A DNA stretch of 37,475 nucleotides from contig JAQSXG010000003.1 of NCBI GenBank assembly GCA_029256785.1, positions 1 through 37,475 of the forward strand. The letters are read 5' to 3'. The notes under the pieces are model-generated. The model was not told the origin of the DNA and did no database searches. It saw only the letters and a list, made by a program, of their open reading frames with translations. A program made the position numbers and the translations under genes. The DNA is from Neobacillus sp. (lineage in GTDB: Bacteria; Bacillota; Bacilli; Bacillales; Cytobacillaceae). Below, in pieces: positions 18,067-28,082 of this stretch (the stretch's first letter is position 1; each line of letters begins with the position of its first letter).

Positions 18067-19011
18067 ATGAAGAAATTTATTAGCTTTTTTACCCTTCTTT
18101 TATCTTTAGGGCTGGTTCTCTCTGCCTGCTCTAACGAACCAAATGAAACAAAAAATGAGGAAGACCTTTTAACTATCTATACAACAGTATTCCCACTACA
18201 ATATTTTACTGAGCAAATTGGAGGGAAATTTGTTGATGTGAACACCATCTATCCTCCAGGTGCCGATGAACATACATTTGAACCATCGCAAAAAGATATG
18301 ATGAAACTGGCTGATTCAGACCTATTCTTCTATATCGGATTAGGCTTAGAGGGCTTTGTTGAAAAAGCAAAGGGGTCATTAAAAAATGAAAACGTAGAGT
18401 TATGGCCCACTGCTACTAACCTTCATTTAGTGGAAGAAGATGAACATGAAGGTGAAGCCCATGACGATGAAGGTCATCAACATGGTGATATCAACCCGCA
18501 TGTATGGCTTGACCCTATTTTTGCAAAAGAAATGGCCGCGGTTGTAAGAGATGCCTTGATTGAAAAAATGCCGGAAAATAAAGAGTTTTTTAAAACTAAT
18601 TATTCCCAACTTGCTGGTGATTTAGATGAATTACATGCTTCCTTTGATGAGACGATAAAATCTGCTAAGCAGAAAAAAATCATCGTTACCCATGCTGCAT
18701 TTGGTTACTGGGAACAGCGATACGGTCTTGAACAAATAAGTATTTCTGGTCTTTCAACATCTAATGAACCATCGCAAAGGGAACTGGAGAAGATTATCTC
18801 CTTAGCAGATCAAGAGGGACTTGAGCATATTTTCTTTGAACAAAATGTCCAATCAAATTTAGCAGAAGTCGTCCAAAAGGAAATTGGTGCAAGAGCCTTA
18901 CCAATCCATAATTTAGCAATTTTAACAAAAGATAATATTAAGAATAAGGAAACGTATTTTACTTTAATGGAACAGAATTTGGATTCCTTAAATACCGCAT
19001 TAAAAGATTAG
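18067..19011 (+). CDS. znuA: Zinc ABC transporter substrate-binding lipoprotein (ZnuA/AdcA family)
   Basis: Lipobox LVLSAC, His-rich loop (EEDEHEGEAHDDEGHQHGDINPHVWLDP), Zn-binding H residues; ATG 18067 after GAAGGAG. Confidence 0.88.
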   Translation: MKKFISFFTLLLSLGLVLSACSNEPNETKNEEDLLTIYTTVFPLQYFTEQIGGKFVDVNTIYPPGADEHTFEPSQKDMMKLADSDLFFYIGLGLEGFVEKAKGSLKNENVELWPTATNLHLVEEDEHEGEAHDDEGHQHGDINPHVWLDPIFAKEMAAVVRDALIEKMPENKEFFKTNYSQLAGDLDELHASFDETIKSAKQKKIIVTHAAFGYWEQRYGLEQISISGLSTSNEPSQRELEKIISLADQEGLEHIFFEQNVQSNLAEVVQKEIGARALPIHNLAILTKDNIKNKETYFTLMEQNLDSLNTALKD

Positions 19012-19036
19012 CAAATACCACTAGATTTGCCTTTTA
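19011..19036 (+). terminator. Short terminator after the znuA-like gene
   Basis: GCAAAT-ACCACTAG-ATTTGCCTTTTAC. Confidence 0.5.
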
Positions 19037-19111
19037 CTTCTATGGATAGTAGTAACACAAATTTCATAAGCTATTTTTGTATTACGAATTACACTAAGGA
19101 GTGATACCGAG

Positions 19112-19270
19112 ATGGCACAGGATGTTCTTTGTGAGGTAAACAATTGCTCTTATTGGGCAAAGGGAAATAAATGTAGTGCAGAAAGCATTTATGTTGTCAG
19201 CCATAAAGGAAAAACTGCTGATAGCAGTAAGGAAACTGATTGTAAAACATTTGAGCCATCTGATCTTTAA
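19112..19270 (+). CDS. DUF1540 domain-containing small Cys-rich protein (52 aa; absent from the supplied ORF track)
   Basis: RBS AAGGAGTGAT; MAQDVLCEVNNCSYWAKGNKCSAESIYVVSHKGKTADSSKETDCKTFEPSDL*. Confidence 0.85.
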   Translation: MAQDVLCEVNNCSYWAKGNKCSAESIYVVSHKGKTADSSKETDCKTFEPSDL

Positions 19271-19274
19271 AAAT

Positions 19275-19301
19275 AAACCCAGGCACTCGCTGCCTGGGTT
19301 T
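19275..19301. terminator. Bidirectional terminator between DUF1540 gene and menC
   Basis: AAACCCAGGCA-CTCGC-TGCCTGGGTTT. Confidence 0.85.
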
Positions 19302-19306
19302 ATTGT

Positions 19307-20413
19307 TTAAAAATTAATAACGACCTTTGTCTGTTGGACTTGTTTAAGCCTTTTTTCATTTATGGTGAATCCGATTCCTGGTTCGGTTGGTACATTGACA
19401 TAACCGCCATTGACTGTGATTTCAGGATAGATAATATCTTCCTCCCAAAAGCGGGTTGAGGCAGAGATATCACCTGGAATCGTGAAACCTGGCAGTGATG
19501 CAAGGGAAATATTATGTGCCCGTGAGATTCCAAATTCTATCATTCCGCCACACCAAACCGGAACTTCCTTCTCAAGACAATAATCATGAATTTTTTTGGC
19601 TTCACCAATACCGCCAACTCGGCCTGCTTTAATATTTATCACCCTGCAGCTTCCAAGCTCAATTGCCTGTTTTGCATCTTCAAAGGTCACAATACTTTCA
19701 TCAAGACATATGGGTGTTTTCATGTTTTTTTGTAGCATGGCGTGCTCAATAATATCATCGGCTGCTAACGGCTGCTCAATCATTAGTAAATTAAAATCAT
19801 CCAGCCGTTTTAAATGATCTAAATCCTTTAAGGAATAAGCTGAATTTGCATCGGCCATCAAAGGTAGGTCTGGGAAGTGACTCCTAATTTCCGCTAAAAA
19901 ATCATAGTCTTGCTTGGGGTTAATTTTAACTTTATAACGTTGATAGCCTTCAGATAGAAACTTTTCAATTTGTTTTAAAGCCACTACCGTAGAATCCGCA
20001 GCAACTACAACTCCTGAAGAAATTTTCTGCCTAGTACCACCAATTACTGAAGCCAGAGACTTTGACTGCTTTTTAGCATATAAATCCCAAAGCGCCATTT
20101 CTAATCCAGCCTTTGCCATAAAGTTCCTTTTGACTGATTTAAAAATATTTGTAGCTTCTTCAGGATGAGATATCGGATTTTTTTGTAGTAATGGAATCAA
20201 TATATCGGTTAAAACATGCATGCTTGTTTTAACTGTCTCTTCCGTGTACCACGGTGTTGTAAAGGCAACTCCCTCACCATAGCCTGAAATACCATCAACG
20301 TCTGTTACCTGAACAATTATGCCTTCTCTGTCAATCACTGTTTCCAGATGGGTTTGAAACGGAATCTTTAAAGGCATTTTAATCACATATAGCTGAACGG
20401 TTGAAATATTCAT
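19307..20413 (-). CDS. menC: o-Succinylbenzoate synthase
   Basis: Enolase-superfamily motifs (VKINP, MADANSAY, CLDESI, NIKAGRVGG); overlaps menE by ATGA. Confidence 0.93.
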   Translation of the reverse strand: MNISTVQLYVIKMPLKIPFQTHLETVIDREGIIVQVTDVDGISGYGEGVAFTTPWYTEETVKTSMHVLTDILIPLLQKNPISHPEEATNIFKSVKRNFMAKAGLEMALWDLYAKKQSKSLASVIGGTRQKISSGVVVAADSTVVALKQIEKFLSEGYQRYKVKINPKQDYDFLAEIRSHFPDLPLMADANSAYSLKDLDHLKRLDDFNLLMIEQPLAADDIIEHAMLQKNMKTPICLDESIVTFEDAKQAIELGSCRVINIKAGRVGGIGEAKKIHDYCLEKEVPVWCGGMIEFGISRAHNISLASLPGFTIPGDISASTRFWEEDIIYPEITVNGGYVNVPTEPGIGFTINEKRLKQVQQTKVVINF

Positions 20414-21900
20414 CTTTCCAACCTACCATCTTCTAAGATTTCTAGTAACTTTCTTCGTAAAAGCTTTTTTGAAGCATTTCTCGGCAACTTATTAATAAAA
20501 GCAAACTTTTTTGGAACCTTATATTTTGCTAAATTTGCTAAACAAAATTGCATAAGTTCTTCCTCAGAAACAATTGACTCTTTATTTTGAACGACAAAGG
20601 CAATTGGCACCTGTCCCCAGGTTTTATCTTCTATACCAGTAACACCCGCTTCAGAAATTCCTGGATGTGCAAGTAGTACCGCTTCTATTTCTGCCGGGTA
20701 AATATTTTCACCACCTGAAATGATTAAATCAGAGCGACGGTCTAGGACATATAAAAATCCCTCTTCATCTAATTTTCCAATATCCCCAGTGTAAAACCAG
20801 CCATTCTTAAATTTATCCATGTTCGCTTCCTGCCGATTTAAATAACCCGCTGTAACATTGGGTCCTTTAACAACAATTTCGCCTGCTTCCATTGGTCCCG
20901 CCATACATCCATCCTCTAGAAGAACTTGAAGTTGAGCAGGGAATAATGGTTTACCGGCAGAGCCTATTTTTGTTAGGCTGTACTCCGGTGAAAGCGTCAC
21001 TATTTGAGAGGATGTTTCCGTCATGCCATACGTTTGAAATACCGGTACTTCTTTTGCCATACATGCTTTTAATAAAGGCAGCGGTGCTGGTCCACCTCCT
21101 AGAAGAAAGCAACGGAAACTGCTAGGAAGAAATTCTTCTTCAAGTGTCTCAATTACCTTCGTTAGCATTGTTCCAACCACCGACATGATCGTGACCTGTT
21201 TACTTTGTATTTCTTCAATCGTCCTTTTGGCATCAAAGCTTTCATGGAGGATTAACGGCATCCCATAAATAACACTGCGTATTAGGATAGAGAAACCACT
21301 GATATGAAAAAGTGGAACACTGCACAGCCAGCGATCCTTATCTGTAAACCCTAAATTTAGTGCGGACCCAATAGCACTCCACCAATGGTTGCCATAGGTT
21401 TGTAGCACACCCTTGGGATTACCTGTTGTGCCTGATGTATACATGACAGTACAAACATCTGTTAAACAGATTTCTTCCTGTATAACCGGCAACTCAAAGT
21501 CAGTAGAAAATAATTCTTCTTTTTTAAGAATAGTTACTTCAAGTGTTACTATTTCGTTTGCCTCAAGATAAGATCCTTCCATTATCAAATAGGCTGCTTG
21601 TGAATCGTTGAGCTGCCATGCCAACTCCACGGTTGTCAGCCGGTTATTAAGCATTACTGTCTTCACTCCTAAGAGTTGCAAAGCAAACAATATAACAACG
21701 GTATCTAGGTGATTTTTCAGCAATACACCCACAAATTGACCATTTCTCACACCTGATGCTTGAAGTTTGCCAGCAACTTGATAGGATTGTTCATAAAGTT
21801 CTTTGAAAGTTAACGTTTGTTCATTGAAAAACAGTGCTGTTCTGTCCGGTGTAAGGAATGCTCTATTCTTTAAAAAGTTAGGCATGATTTCATTACTCAT
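20410..21900 (-). CDS. menE: o-Succinylbenzoate-CoA ligase
   Basis: AMP-binding motif YTSGTTGNPKGV, GWFYTGDIG, operon context. Confidence 0.94.
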   Translation of the reverse strand: MSNEIMPNFLKNRAFLTPDRTALFFNEQTLTFKELYEQSYQVAGKLQASGVRNGQFVGVLLKNHLDTVVILFALQLLGVKTVMLNNRLTTVELAWQLNDSQAAYLIMEGSYLEANEIVTLEVTILKKEELFSTDFELPVIQEEICLTDVCTVMYTSGTTGNPKGVLQTYGNHWWSAIGSALNLGFTDKDRWLCSVPLFHISGFSILIRSVIYGMPLILHESFDAKRTIEEIQSKQVTIMSVVGTMLTKVIETLEEEFLPSSFRCFLLGGGPAPLPLLKACMAKEVPVFQTYGMTETSSQIVTLSPEYSLTKIGSAGKPLFPAQLQVLLEDGCMAGPMEAGEIVVKGPNVTAGYLNRQEANMDKFKNGWFYTGDIGKLDEEGFLYVLDRRSDLIISGGENIYPAEIEAVLLAHPGISEAGVTGIEDKTWGQVPIAFVVQNKESIVSEEELMQFCLANLAKYKVPKKFAFINKLPRNASKKLLRRKLLEILEDGRLER

Positions 21901-21921
21901 ATCTTTCCACTCCTAAATATT

Positions 21922-21953
21922 AAAAAGCAGCTTGATGGGTACCATCAAGCTGC
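21922..21953 (-). terminator. Intrinsic terminator inside the men operon, between menB and menE
   Basis: Minus strand GCAGCTTGATGG-TAC-CCATCAAGCTGC (12-bp perfect stem) followed by TTTTTAATA. Confidence 0.85.
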
Positions 21954-21965
21954 AGTGTATTTTTA

Positions 21966-22784
21966 TCAAGGAAAACGCGGGAATTGACCGAAGTCTGGCT
22001 TACGCTTTTCTTTAAATGAATCGCGGCCTTCTTTCGCTTCATCAGTTGTATAGTAAAGAAGTGTCGCATCACCTGCAAATTGCTGAAGACCTGCTAAGCC
22101 ATCTGTATCAGCATTCATTGCTGCCTTAATGAAACGAAGGGCAGTTGGGCTCTTTTCAAGCATTTCATTACACCACTGGATTGTTTCCTCTTCAATCTTT
22201 TCAAGAGGAACTACAGTATTGACTAAGCCCATATCAAGCGCTTCCTGAGCATTATATTGACGGCATAAAAACCAAATTTCACGAGCTTTCTTATGGCCAA
22301 CAATTCTTGCAAGATAGCCAGAACCATAACCAGCATCAAAGCTTCCAACATTGGGACCTGTTTGGCCAAACACAGCATTGTCTGCAGCAATTGTTAAATC
22401 ACAGACGATATGAAGTACATGACCGCCGCCGATTGCATATCCTTTTACCATTGCTATTACTGGTTTAGGAATAACTCGGATGAGGCGTTGTAAATCTAGA
22501 ACATTTAGGCGTGGAATATTGTCTTCTCCAACATAACCACCATGTCCACGTACACTTTGGTCTCCACCAGAGCAAAATGCTCTGTCTCCAGCTCCAGTTA
22601 GCACAATGACCCCAACATCTTTATCATCACGTGCATAGGCAAAGGCATCAATTAGTTCTGAAACGGTTCTCGGTGTAAATGCATTATGTACCTGTGGGCG
22701 ATTAATCGTAATTTTCGCAATCCCATTATATGTTTCATATAAAATCTCTTCATATTTACGTCCAGCAATCCATTCAACTGTCAA
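21966..22784 (-). CDS. menB: 1,4-Dihydroxy-2-naphthoyl-CoA synthase
   Basis: Crotonase fold; [41 protein letters not shown]. Confidence 0.96.
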   Translation of the reverse strand: MTVEWIAGRKYEEILYETYNGIAKITINRPQVHNAFTPRTVSELIDAFAYARDDKDVGVIVLTGAGDRAFCSGGDQSVRGHGGYVGEDNIPRLNVLDLQRLIRVIPKPVIAMVKGYAIGGGHVLHIVCDLTIAADNAVFGQTGPNVGSFDAGYGSGYLARIVGHKKAREIWFLCRQYNAQEALDMGLVNTVVPLEKIEEETIQWCNEMLEKSPTALRFIKAAMNADTDGLAGLQQFAGDATLLYYTTDEAKEGRDSFKEKRKPDFGQFPRFP

Positions 22785-22799
22785 AACTTATTCCTCCTT

Positions 22800-23606
22800 T
22801 TATTTCAACAAAAAGTCACTTACTATTGTACCAAACTTTTCTATTTCTTCCACATGAATTGCATGTCCTGTTTCATTAAAAACTACTAAAGTGGCACTAC
22901 TGCAATTTTTTTTGATGTTTTCTGCAATCAATAAGAACTTTTGATCTTTCTCACCGGTTAGTAGCAATACTTCTCCACCTAAGTTGCTTAAGTCCTCCCA
23001 CCATGAGGGCTGGGAGCCTGTCCCCATTCCTAGCAGACTATTGGCCAGCCCCTTTTGAGAATTCGCTAATCTTTGCTTTCGGATCGTTTCCTTATTACTT
23101 TCTGGAAGGGCATTCATTGTCGAAAATAACGGGATATTTTCCCAATAATCTACAAACGATAGTATACCCTGTTCATTTATTAATTTTGCAAGTTCTGTGT
23201 CCTTTTTCCGACGGTCTTGCCTTTCTTCCTCCGTTAGGAGCCCTGGTGAAGCACTTTCTAAGATTAACTTTCTTACTTTCTCAGGATATAGAAGTGCAAT
23301 CGTAAGTGCAAGCCTCCCACCCATAGAGTAGCCGAGAATGTCAACCTGCTTCACATCCAGTTGATCAAGGATATTCACCAAATCTGCTGCCACAGCCTCA
23401 ATTTGGTACCGGTTCAAATCATCAGGTGCATCTGTGTTACCATGTCCAATTATGTCTGGAATAATTAACCTTGAGTGCTGTCCCCAAACATCTTGGTAAG
23501 GTGCCCAAGTCGACCCATCCCCGGTAAATCCATGGAGAAGTAATAGTGGGAATCCCTCACCATATGTTTCGACATGATATTGAACACCGTCAACTATCAC
23601 CTTCAC
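22800..23606 (-). CDS. menH: 2-Succinyl-6-hydroxy-2,4-cyclohexadiene-1-carboxylate synthase
   Basis: Alpha/beta hydrolase LLLHGFTGDGSTW, GYSMGGRLAL, between menD and menB, ATGA overlap with menD. Confidence 0.92.
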   Translation of the reverse strand: MKVIVDGVQYHVETYGEGFPLLLLHGFTGDGSTWAPYQDVWGQHSRLIIPDIIGHGNTDAPDDLNRYQIEAVAADLVNILDQLDVKQVDILGYSMGGRLALTIALLYPEKVRKLILESASPGLLTEEERQDRRKKDTELAKLINEQGILSFVDYWENIPLFSTMNALPESNKETIRKQRLANSQKGLANSLLGMGTGSQPSWWEDLSNLGGEVLLLTGEKDQKFLLIAENIKKNCSSATLVVFNETGHAIHVEEIEKFGTIVSDFLLK

Positions 23607-25354
23607 AAATGCTCACCTTTGACATAAACTGATATTTCCTGGGAAACAGAACGCCAAAATTCGCGATGCTCCTCTGTATTTCTATCTCTTTTTGTCGTTA
23701 TTTCATAAACATTAAGTCCTCTAGCTTCACTAGATTTTTTCATCATTTCGTTAAAATGATCCCAATCTGAGATTTTCGTAAAGCTACCATTAAACATACG
23801 GACTGCATGCTCAAATTCAATATTAAGGGGTGTACCAAAAAGTAGTTCAAAGTTTTTCGGATGCTCTGACTGAGGAAGGAATGAAAATATACCCCCACCA
23901 TTATTATTAATAAGGATAATATGAATATCAATATCATATAGTTTCGCCGCTATTAGGCCATTTAAATCATGAAAAAAAGTAAGGTCTCCTAATACCAAAT
24001 ATAAGGGCTTCGAATAAAATGCTACACCCAAAGCAGTGGAAACGGTTCCGTCGATACCGTTTGCGCCTCTATTTGCCATTACTTTTATTGATTTTTTATT
24101 ATTAAGAAAGAAACTATCTATATCTCTTATTGGCATACTATTCCCAACAAACAGGGTTGCACCTTCGGGAAGACTTTCCGCCAATTGATAAAACAATCCG
24201 CCTTCGCTAAGTTGTGAATGTTCCTTTATTCTTGTCATACTTTCCTTCGTAAGATTGTTAACTTCCTGCCATTTTTCTAAGAAGTTAGTGTTCGGGTTAG
24301 CCTCCATGATGCCTAATAATCTTTCACAAAAGATAGTCTCATTACAGAATATCATTTCTGTTGACATTGCACCTGGGTCACGCCAACCACCCGCTCCATC
24401 AATAACAAATTGATTAATCTGATGATTTTCCTTCAAGAATATAGTTAACGCCTTTGATACAGGCATGGCTCCAAATCTCAAAATAATCTCAGGTCTTAGC
24501 GTTTCTTTTGCATCGTCATTTCTTAAAAAGGTATCATAGGTTTCAATGACATTTTCAAGGTTATGCTGTCCACTTCTAAGTTGTGACAAAGGGTCCGCTA
24601 AAATGGGAAAATTCAATCTATCTGATAGACGAGTTACTGCGGCAGCGAATCTCTCATCTGCAATATTTCCACAAACAATGATGCCCTTTGAATAGCTTTT
24701 TACGACTTGAGCAATTTCATCTAATTGCCCATCGCTTATTGTTAGCTCTCCATTACGAACTTGAACATACCCCATAGGACGTTCATTTAGGATGAATAAA
24801 TCATCATCAATTTTAGGAATTAATGGTTCTCGCAATGGAAAGTTCAAATGTACCGGGCCTGCAGGTGCTTGACAGGCAATTGCTGCTGCACGAGCACACA
24901 CCGTCCGAGCATACCTAATTACCTCATTACTTTTCTCAGGCAGGGCCATTTCTGCAAACCATTTCACATGCTGTCCGTATAGATGAATTTGGTCAATCGC
25001 TTGAGGTGCACCAACTTCTCTTAGCTCATGTGGACGGTCCGCCGTTAGTACGATTAGCGGTACACGAGAATATCGTGCCTCGACGATGGCAGGAAAGTAA
25101 TTTGCTGCTGCCGTGCCAGATGTACAAAGTATTGCAACTGCTCTGTTTGTAACTTTCGCAATCCCTAAGGCAAAAAAGGCTGCAGAACGTTCATCCACAT
25201 GAATATGAACTTTCAATTCAGGGTGTTCCGCCATCACCATAGCCATTGGGGTCGATCTTGAACCGGGGCTAACAACAACGTCTGTAACCCCGGTTTTAAC
25301 TAATTCTGCCACAAAGGCTGCAATATAAGTCGTTAATGAATCCTGATGGTTCAT
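23603..25354 (-). CDS. menD: 2-Succinyl-5-enolpyruvyl-6-hydroxy-3-cyclohexene-1-carboxylate synthase
   Basis: ThDP enzyme; VVSPGSRSTPMAM, NRGANGIDGTVSTALG; ATG 25354 preceded by TTGGAGGAAATTGAG. Confidence 0.95.
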   Translation of the reverse strand: MNHQDSLTTYIAAFVAELVKTGVTDVVVSPGSRSTPMAMVMAEHPELKVHIHVDERSAAFFALGIAKVTNRAVAILCTSGTAAANYFPAIVEARYSRVPLIVLTADRPHELREVGAPQAIDQIHLYGQHVKWFAEMALPEKSNEVIRYARTVCARAAAIACQAPAGPVHLNFPLREPLIPKIDDDLFILNERPMGYVQVRNGELTISDGQLDEIAQVVKSYSKGIIVCGNIADERFAAAVTRLSDRLNFPILADPLSQLRSGQHNLENVIETYDTFLRNDDAKETLRPEIILRFGAMPVSKALTIFLKENHQINQFVIDGAGGWRDPGAMSTEMIFCNETIFCERLLGIMEANPNTNFLEKWQEVNNLTKESMTRIKEHSQLSEGGLFYQLAESLPEGATLFVGNSMPIRDIDSFFLNNKKSIKVMANRGANGIDGTVSTALGVAFYSKPLYLVLGDLTFFHDLNGLIAAKLYDIDIHIILINNNGGGIFSFLPQSEHPKNFELLFGTPLNIEFEHAVRMFNGSFTKISDWDHFNEMMKKSSEARGLNVYEITTKRDRNTEEHREFWRSVSQEISVYVKGEHL

Positions 25355-25355
25355 C

Positions 25356-26756
25356 TCAATTTCCTCCAAGCGCTCGAAGCATTGGTCTAAACTTTAACCG
25401 TGTTTCCTGATATTCACTTTCAGCATCAGAATCTGCAACAACACCACATCCGGCAAACAAGGAAGCTTCTTGCCCCTGAATTAATCCAGAACGAATCGAG
25501 ACAGCAAATTCTCCATTTCCGCGGTAATCAACCCAACCAAGCGGGGCAGCATAAAACCCACGATCTAGTTCTTCCACTTCTCTAATTTTCTCCACAGCTT
25601 CCTGTTTTGGCAATCCACCTAGGGCTGGGGTTGGGTGAAGTCTCTCCACTAATAATAACAAGGAGGCATCCTTATGACATTTTCCAATCACAGGTGTATA
25701 AAGGTGCTGAATATCCGTGATCCTCATTAGTTGAGGCTTGTCAGGTAAGATGATTTCCTCACATGACTCTTCTAATGCTTCCTTTATCATTTCTACAACA
25801 TATCCGTGCTCAAGTAGGTTTTTTTGATCATTTAATAATTTATCTCCTAATACTTGGTCCTCTTCCTCTGACTTCCCTCGTGGGATTGAACCAGCCAAGC
25901 AAGTGGAGTAAACATTGTTTGCCTGTTTTTTCACAAGCCTTTCCGGTGTGGCACCCACAAAGCAATCTCCGTTGGATTCAAATACAAAAATAAAACTCTC
26001 CCGCTGCTGTCTATATAGATTTGCCAAAACACCCTCTGCCATGACAGGGTGATCAAAGGACAATCGTAATTCACGTGCAAGAACTACCTTTTTCAGGTGG
26101 TCTTCCTTTAAGTCACTAACCACATCTTCAACCGATTGTTTCCATTTATCCGGAGATATTTCGCTTATATCGAGGAGATTTGCTGCTCTGAACTCATAGC
26201 TTCCTTTAAGAGAGTCTAATAACTGAGCTCTCTCTTCAATCACCTTTTCAAATAGTGAATGATCATCATTTGGTGTACAAACAATATTAGTCGTTAAAAA
26301 TGTCTGACCCTCGATGACGGTTAACATATATTTGGGAACATGGAACAATGAATCTGCATATTTTGACCAAAGGTCTGTTTTTTTCTTACTCGGGTCAAAA
26401 GAAAATCCGCCAAACATTACAGGACCTAAACCATTTTCAGTATAAGGATTACTAACAAAACTATCCTTTAAGAACTTTTTCCATTCATCCTCAACATGAA
26501 AAAAGCGGTCAGTAGCCTGATCCGACTGAATTTGTTTTGATATACCAAGTCCTACTAGTACAATTGATTCTTTTGGATCTTTCCAATAAAAGCGTTCCCC
26601 AAGAAAGCTTTCTCTTCCACTATTGAAAAAAGCCAACGGGTAAATCGTTTCCACTTTATGAACTTCACTAATTAATATAGGACGGCCAAGTTTTTGTGCA
26701 CGATTAACAGCCAAAAGACCTTGTTCTTTTAATTCTGTTTCCTGAATGGTAACCAA
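25356..26756 (-). CDS. menF: Isochorismate synthase
   Basis: Chorismate-binding C-terminus (GGLPKQEAVEKIREVEELDRGFYAAPLGW); TTG start at 26756 preceded by GGAGGGA (M)VTIQETELKEQG. Confidence 0.9.
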   Translation of the reverse strand: MVTIQETELKEQGLLAVNRAQKLGRPILISEVHKVETIYPLAFFNSGRESFLGERFYWKDPKESIVLVGLGISKQIQSDQATDRFFHVEDEWKKFLKDSFVSNPYTENGLGPVMFGGFSFDPSKKKTDLWSKYADSLFHVPKYMLTVIEGQTFLTTNIVCTPNDDHSLFEKVIEERAQLLDSLKGSYEFRAANLLDISEISPDKWKQSVEDVVSDLKEDHLKKVVLARELRLSFDHPVMAEGVLANLYRQQRESFIFVFESNGDCFVGATPERLVKKQANNVYSTCLAGSIPRGKSEEEDQVLGDKLLNDQKNLLEHGYVVEMIKEALEESCEEIILPDKPQLMRITDIQHLYTPVIGKCHKDASLLLLVERLHPTPALGGLPKQEAVEKIREVEELDRGFYAAPLGWVDYRGNGEFAVSIRSGLIQGQEASLFAGCGVVADSDAESEYQETRLKFRPMLRALGGN

Positions 26757-26826
26757 AAAAATCCCTCCAAAACATCCATGTGACTGCAATCCATTCATTT
26801 TATAGCTAAATTAAGATACTACACTA

Positions 26827-26855
26827 ATTGTAAAGAAGTAAGTTATTCTTGTCAC
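26827..26855 (-). promoter_or_regulatory. Sigma-A-like promoter for the men operon
   Basis: Minus strand GTGACA-17 nt-TACAAT. Confidence 0.65.
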
Positions 26856-27112
26856 TACCTTAGCTCATTCATTCTATATTATATATCAAAAGTTTTGTGT
26901 CAGGCAGTTTTGATATTCGTTACTAACATTTTCCCTCGAATAATAAAAATATAGTCATGCAGGAATTATATGCTAAATCGGCTAGCAAATAGCCATTGAC
27001 ACTAATCACCAGATTCCATACACTAAGGTTTGGAAAGAAACTTTGTCCAAGTACAAAACTAATTATACAAACTATAAAAATAACTACTTTTTTAAAGGGA
27101 GAGAACTTACGA

Positions 27113-28048
27113 ATGCAGACAAATTTACAGCAAAGTTCAAAGCCTGCTGTCGAGTCAAACCGCGGGTTCCAAGTATGGTGGCAAATGACTCGTCCTCATA
27201 CATTAACCGCATCTTTTGTTCCGGTTTTACTCGGAACAGCACTTGCACTTCAGTACGGCAATACACATCTGGGTTTATTTATTGCCATGTTACTTGCTAG
27301 CCTTTTAATTCAAGCAGCAACAAATATGTTTAATGAATATTACGATTTTAAGCGCGGCTTGGATAATGAGCATTCCGTAGGTATTGGTGGTACTATCGTT
27401 CGCGATGGCATTAAGCCAAAGACAGTCATGAAAATTGCCTTAAGCTTATATGGAATATCCCTATTATTAGGCGTATATATCTGCATGAGCAGCAGTTGGA
27501 TGCTAGCATTAGTTGGCCTTGTTTGTATGGCATTTGGTTATCTATATAGCGGTGGTCCGTTACCGATTGCGTATACTCCGTTTGGTGAATTATTTTCTGG
27601 GTTTTTCATGGGAATGCTTATTACGCTAATCACTTTTTTCATTCAAACTGGAACAGTTACGACAACTAGTATTCTTGTTTCAATGCCGATTTTTATCTTA
27701 GTAGGTGCTATTAATTTTTCAAATAATATTCGTGATCTAGATGGTGATAAGGAAAACGGGCGTAAAACACTGGCAATATTGTTAGGTAAAGAGAAAGCCG
27801 TTTATTTACTAGCTATCATGTTTATTGTATCTTATATTTGGGTTATTGGACTCATTATTTTTTCCGTGACACCGATTTGGAGTGCTCTTGTCCTTCTAAG
27901 TGCTCCAAAAGCGATTAAAGCAATAAAAGCTTTCTTTGCAGGAACTACACAGCTCCAAATGGCACCAGCAATGAAGGCTACGGCACAAACAAACACAATC
28001 TTCGGCTTTTTACTCGCAATTGGTGTTTTTATTGGTTACTTTATATAA
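27113..28048 (+). CDS. menA: 1,4-Dihydroxy-2-naphthoate polyprenyltransferase
   Basis: UbiA-family NMFNEYYDFKRGLD and NNIRDLDGDKENGRKT motifs; ATG 27113 after AAAGGGAGAG. Confidence 0.94.
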   Translation: MQTNLQQSSKPAVESNRGFQVWWQMTRPHTLTASFVPVLLGTALALQYGNTHLGLFIAMLLASLLIQAATNMFNEYYDFKRGLDNEHSVGIGGTIVRDGIKPKTVMKIALSLYGISLLLGVYICMSSSWMLALVGLVCMAFGYLYSGGPLPIAYTPFGELFSGFFMGMLITLITFFIQTGTVTTTSILVSMPIFILVGAINFSNNIRDLDGDKENGRKTLAILLGKEKAVYLLAIMFIVSYIWVIGLIIFSVTPIWSALVLLSAPKAIKAIKAFFAGTTQLQMAPAMKATAQTNTIFGFLLAIGVFIGYFI

Positions 28049-28081
28049 AAAAACTTCTGCCACTTTGGCAGAAGTTTTTTT
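28047..28081. terminator. Bidirectional terminator between menA and glgP
   Basis: AAAAAAACTTCTGCC-ACTTT-GGCAGAAGTTTTTTT. Confidence 0.9.
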
Positions 28082-28082
28082 A

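Noticed and set aside
25514-25522. TTTCCGCGG in menF as an additional copy of the 21-bp repeat motif
   Set aside because: A single occurrence inside coding sequence without phased neighbours; expected by chance.
26757-26798. Upstream extension of menF (MNGLQSHGCFGGIF)
   Set aside because: A well-placed GGAGGGA before TTG 26756 supports the shorter start; the extension contains the RBS itself.
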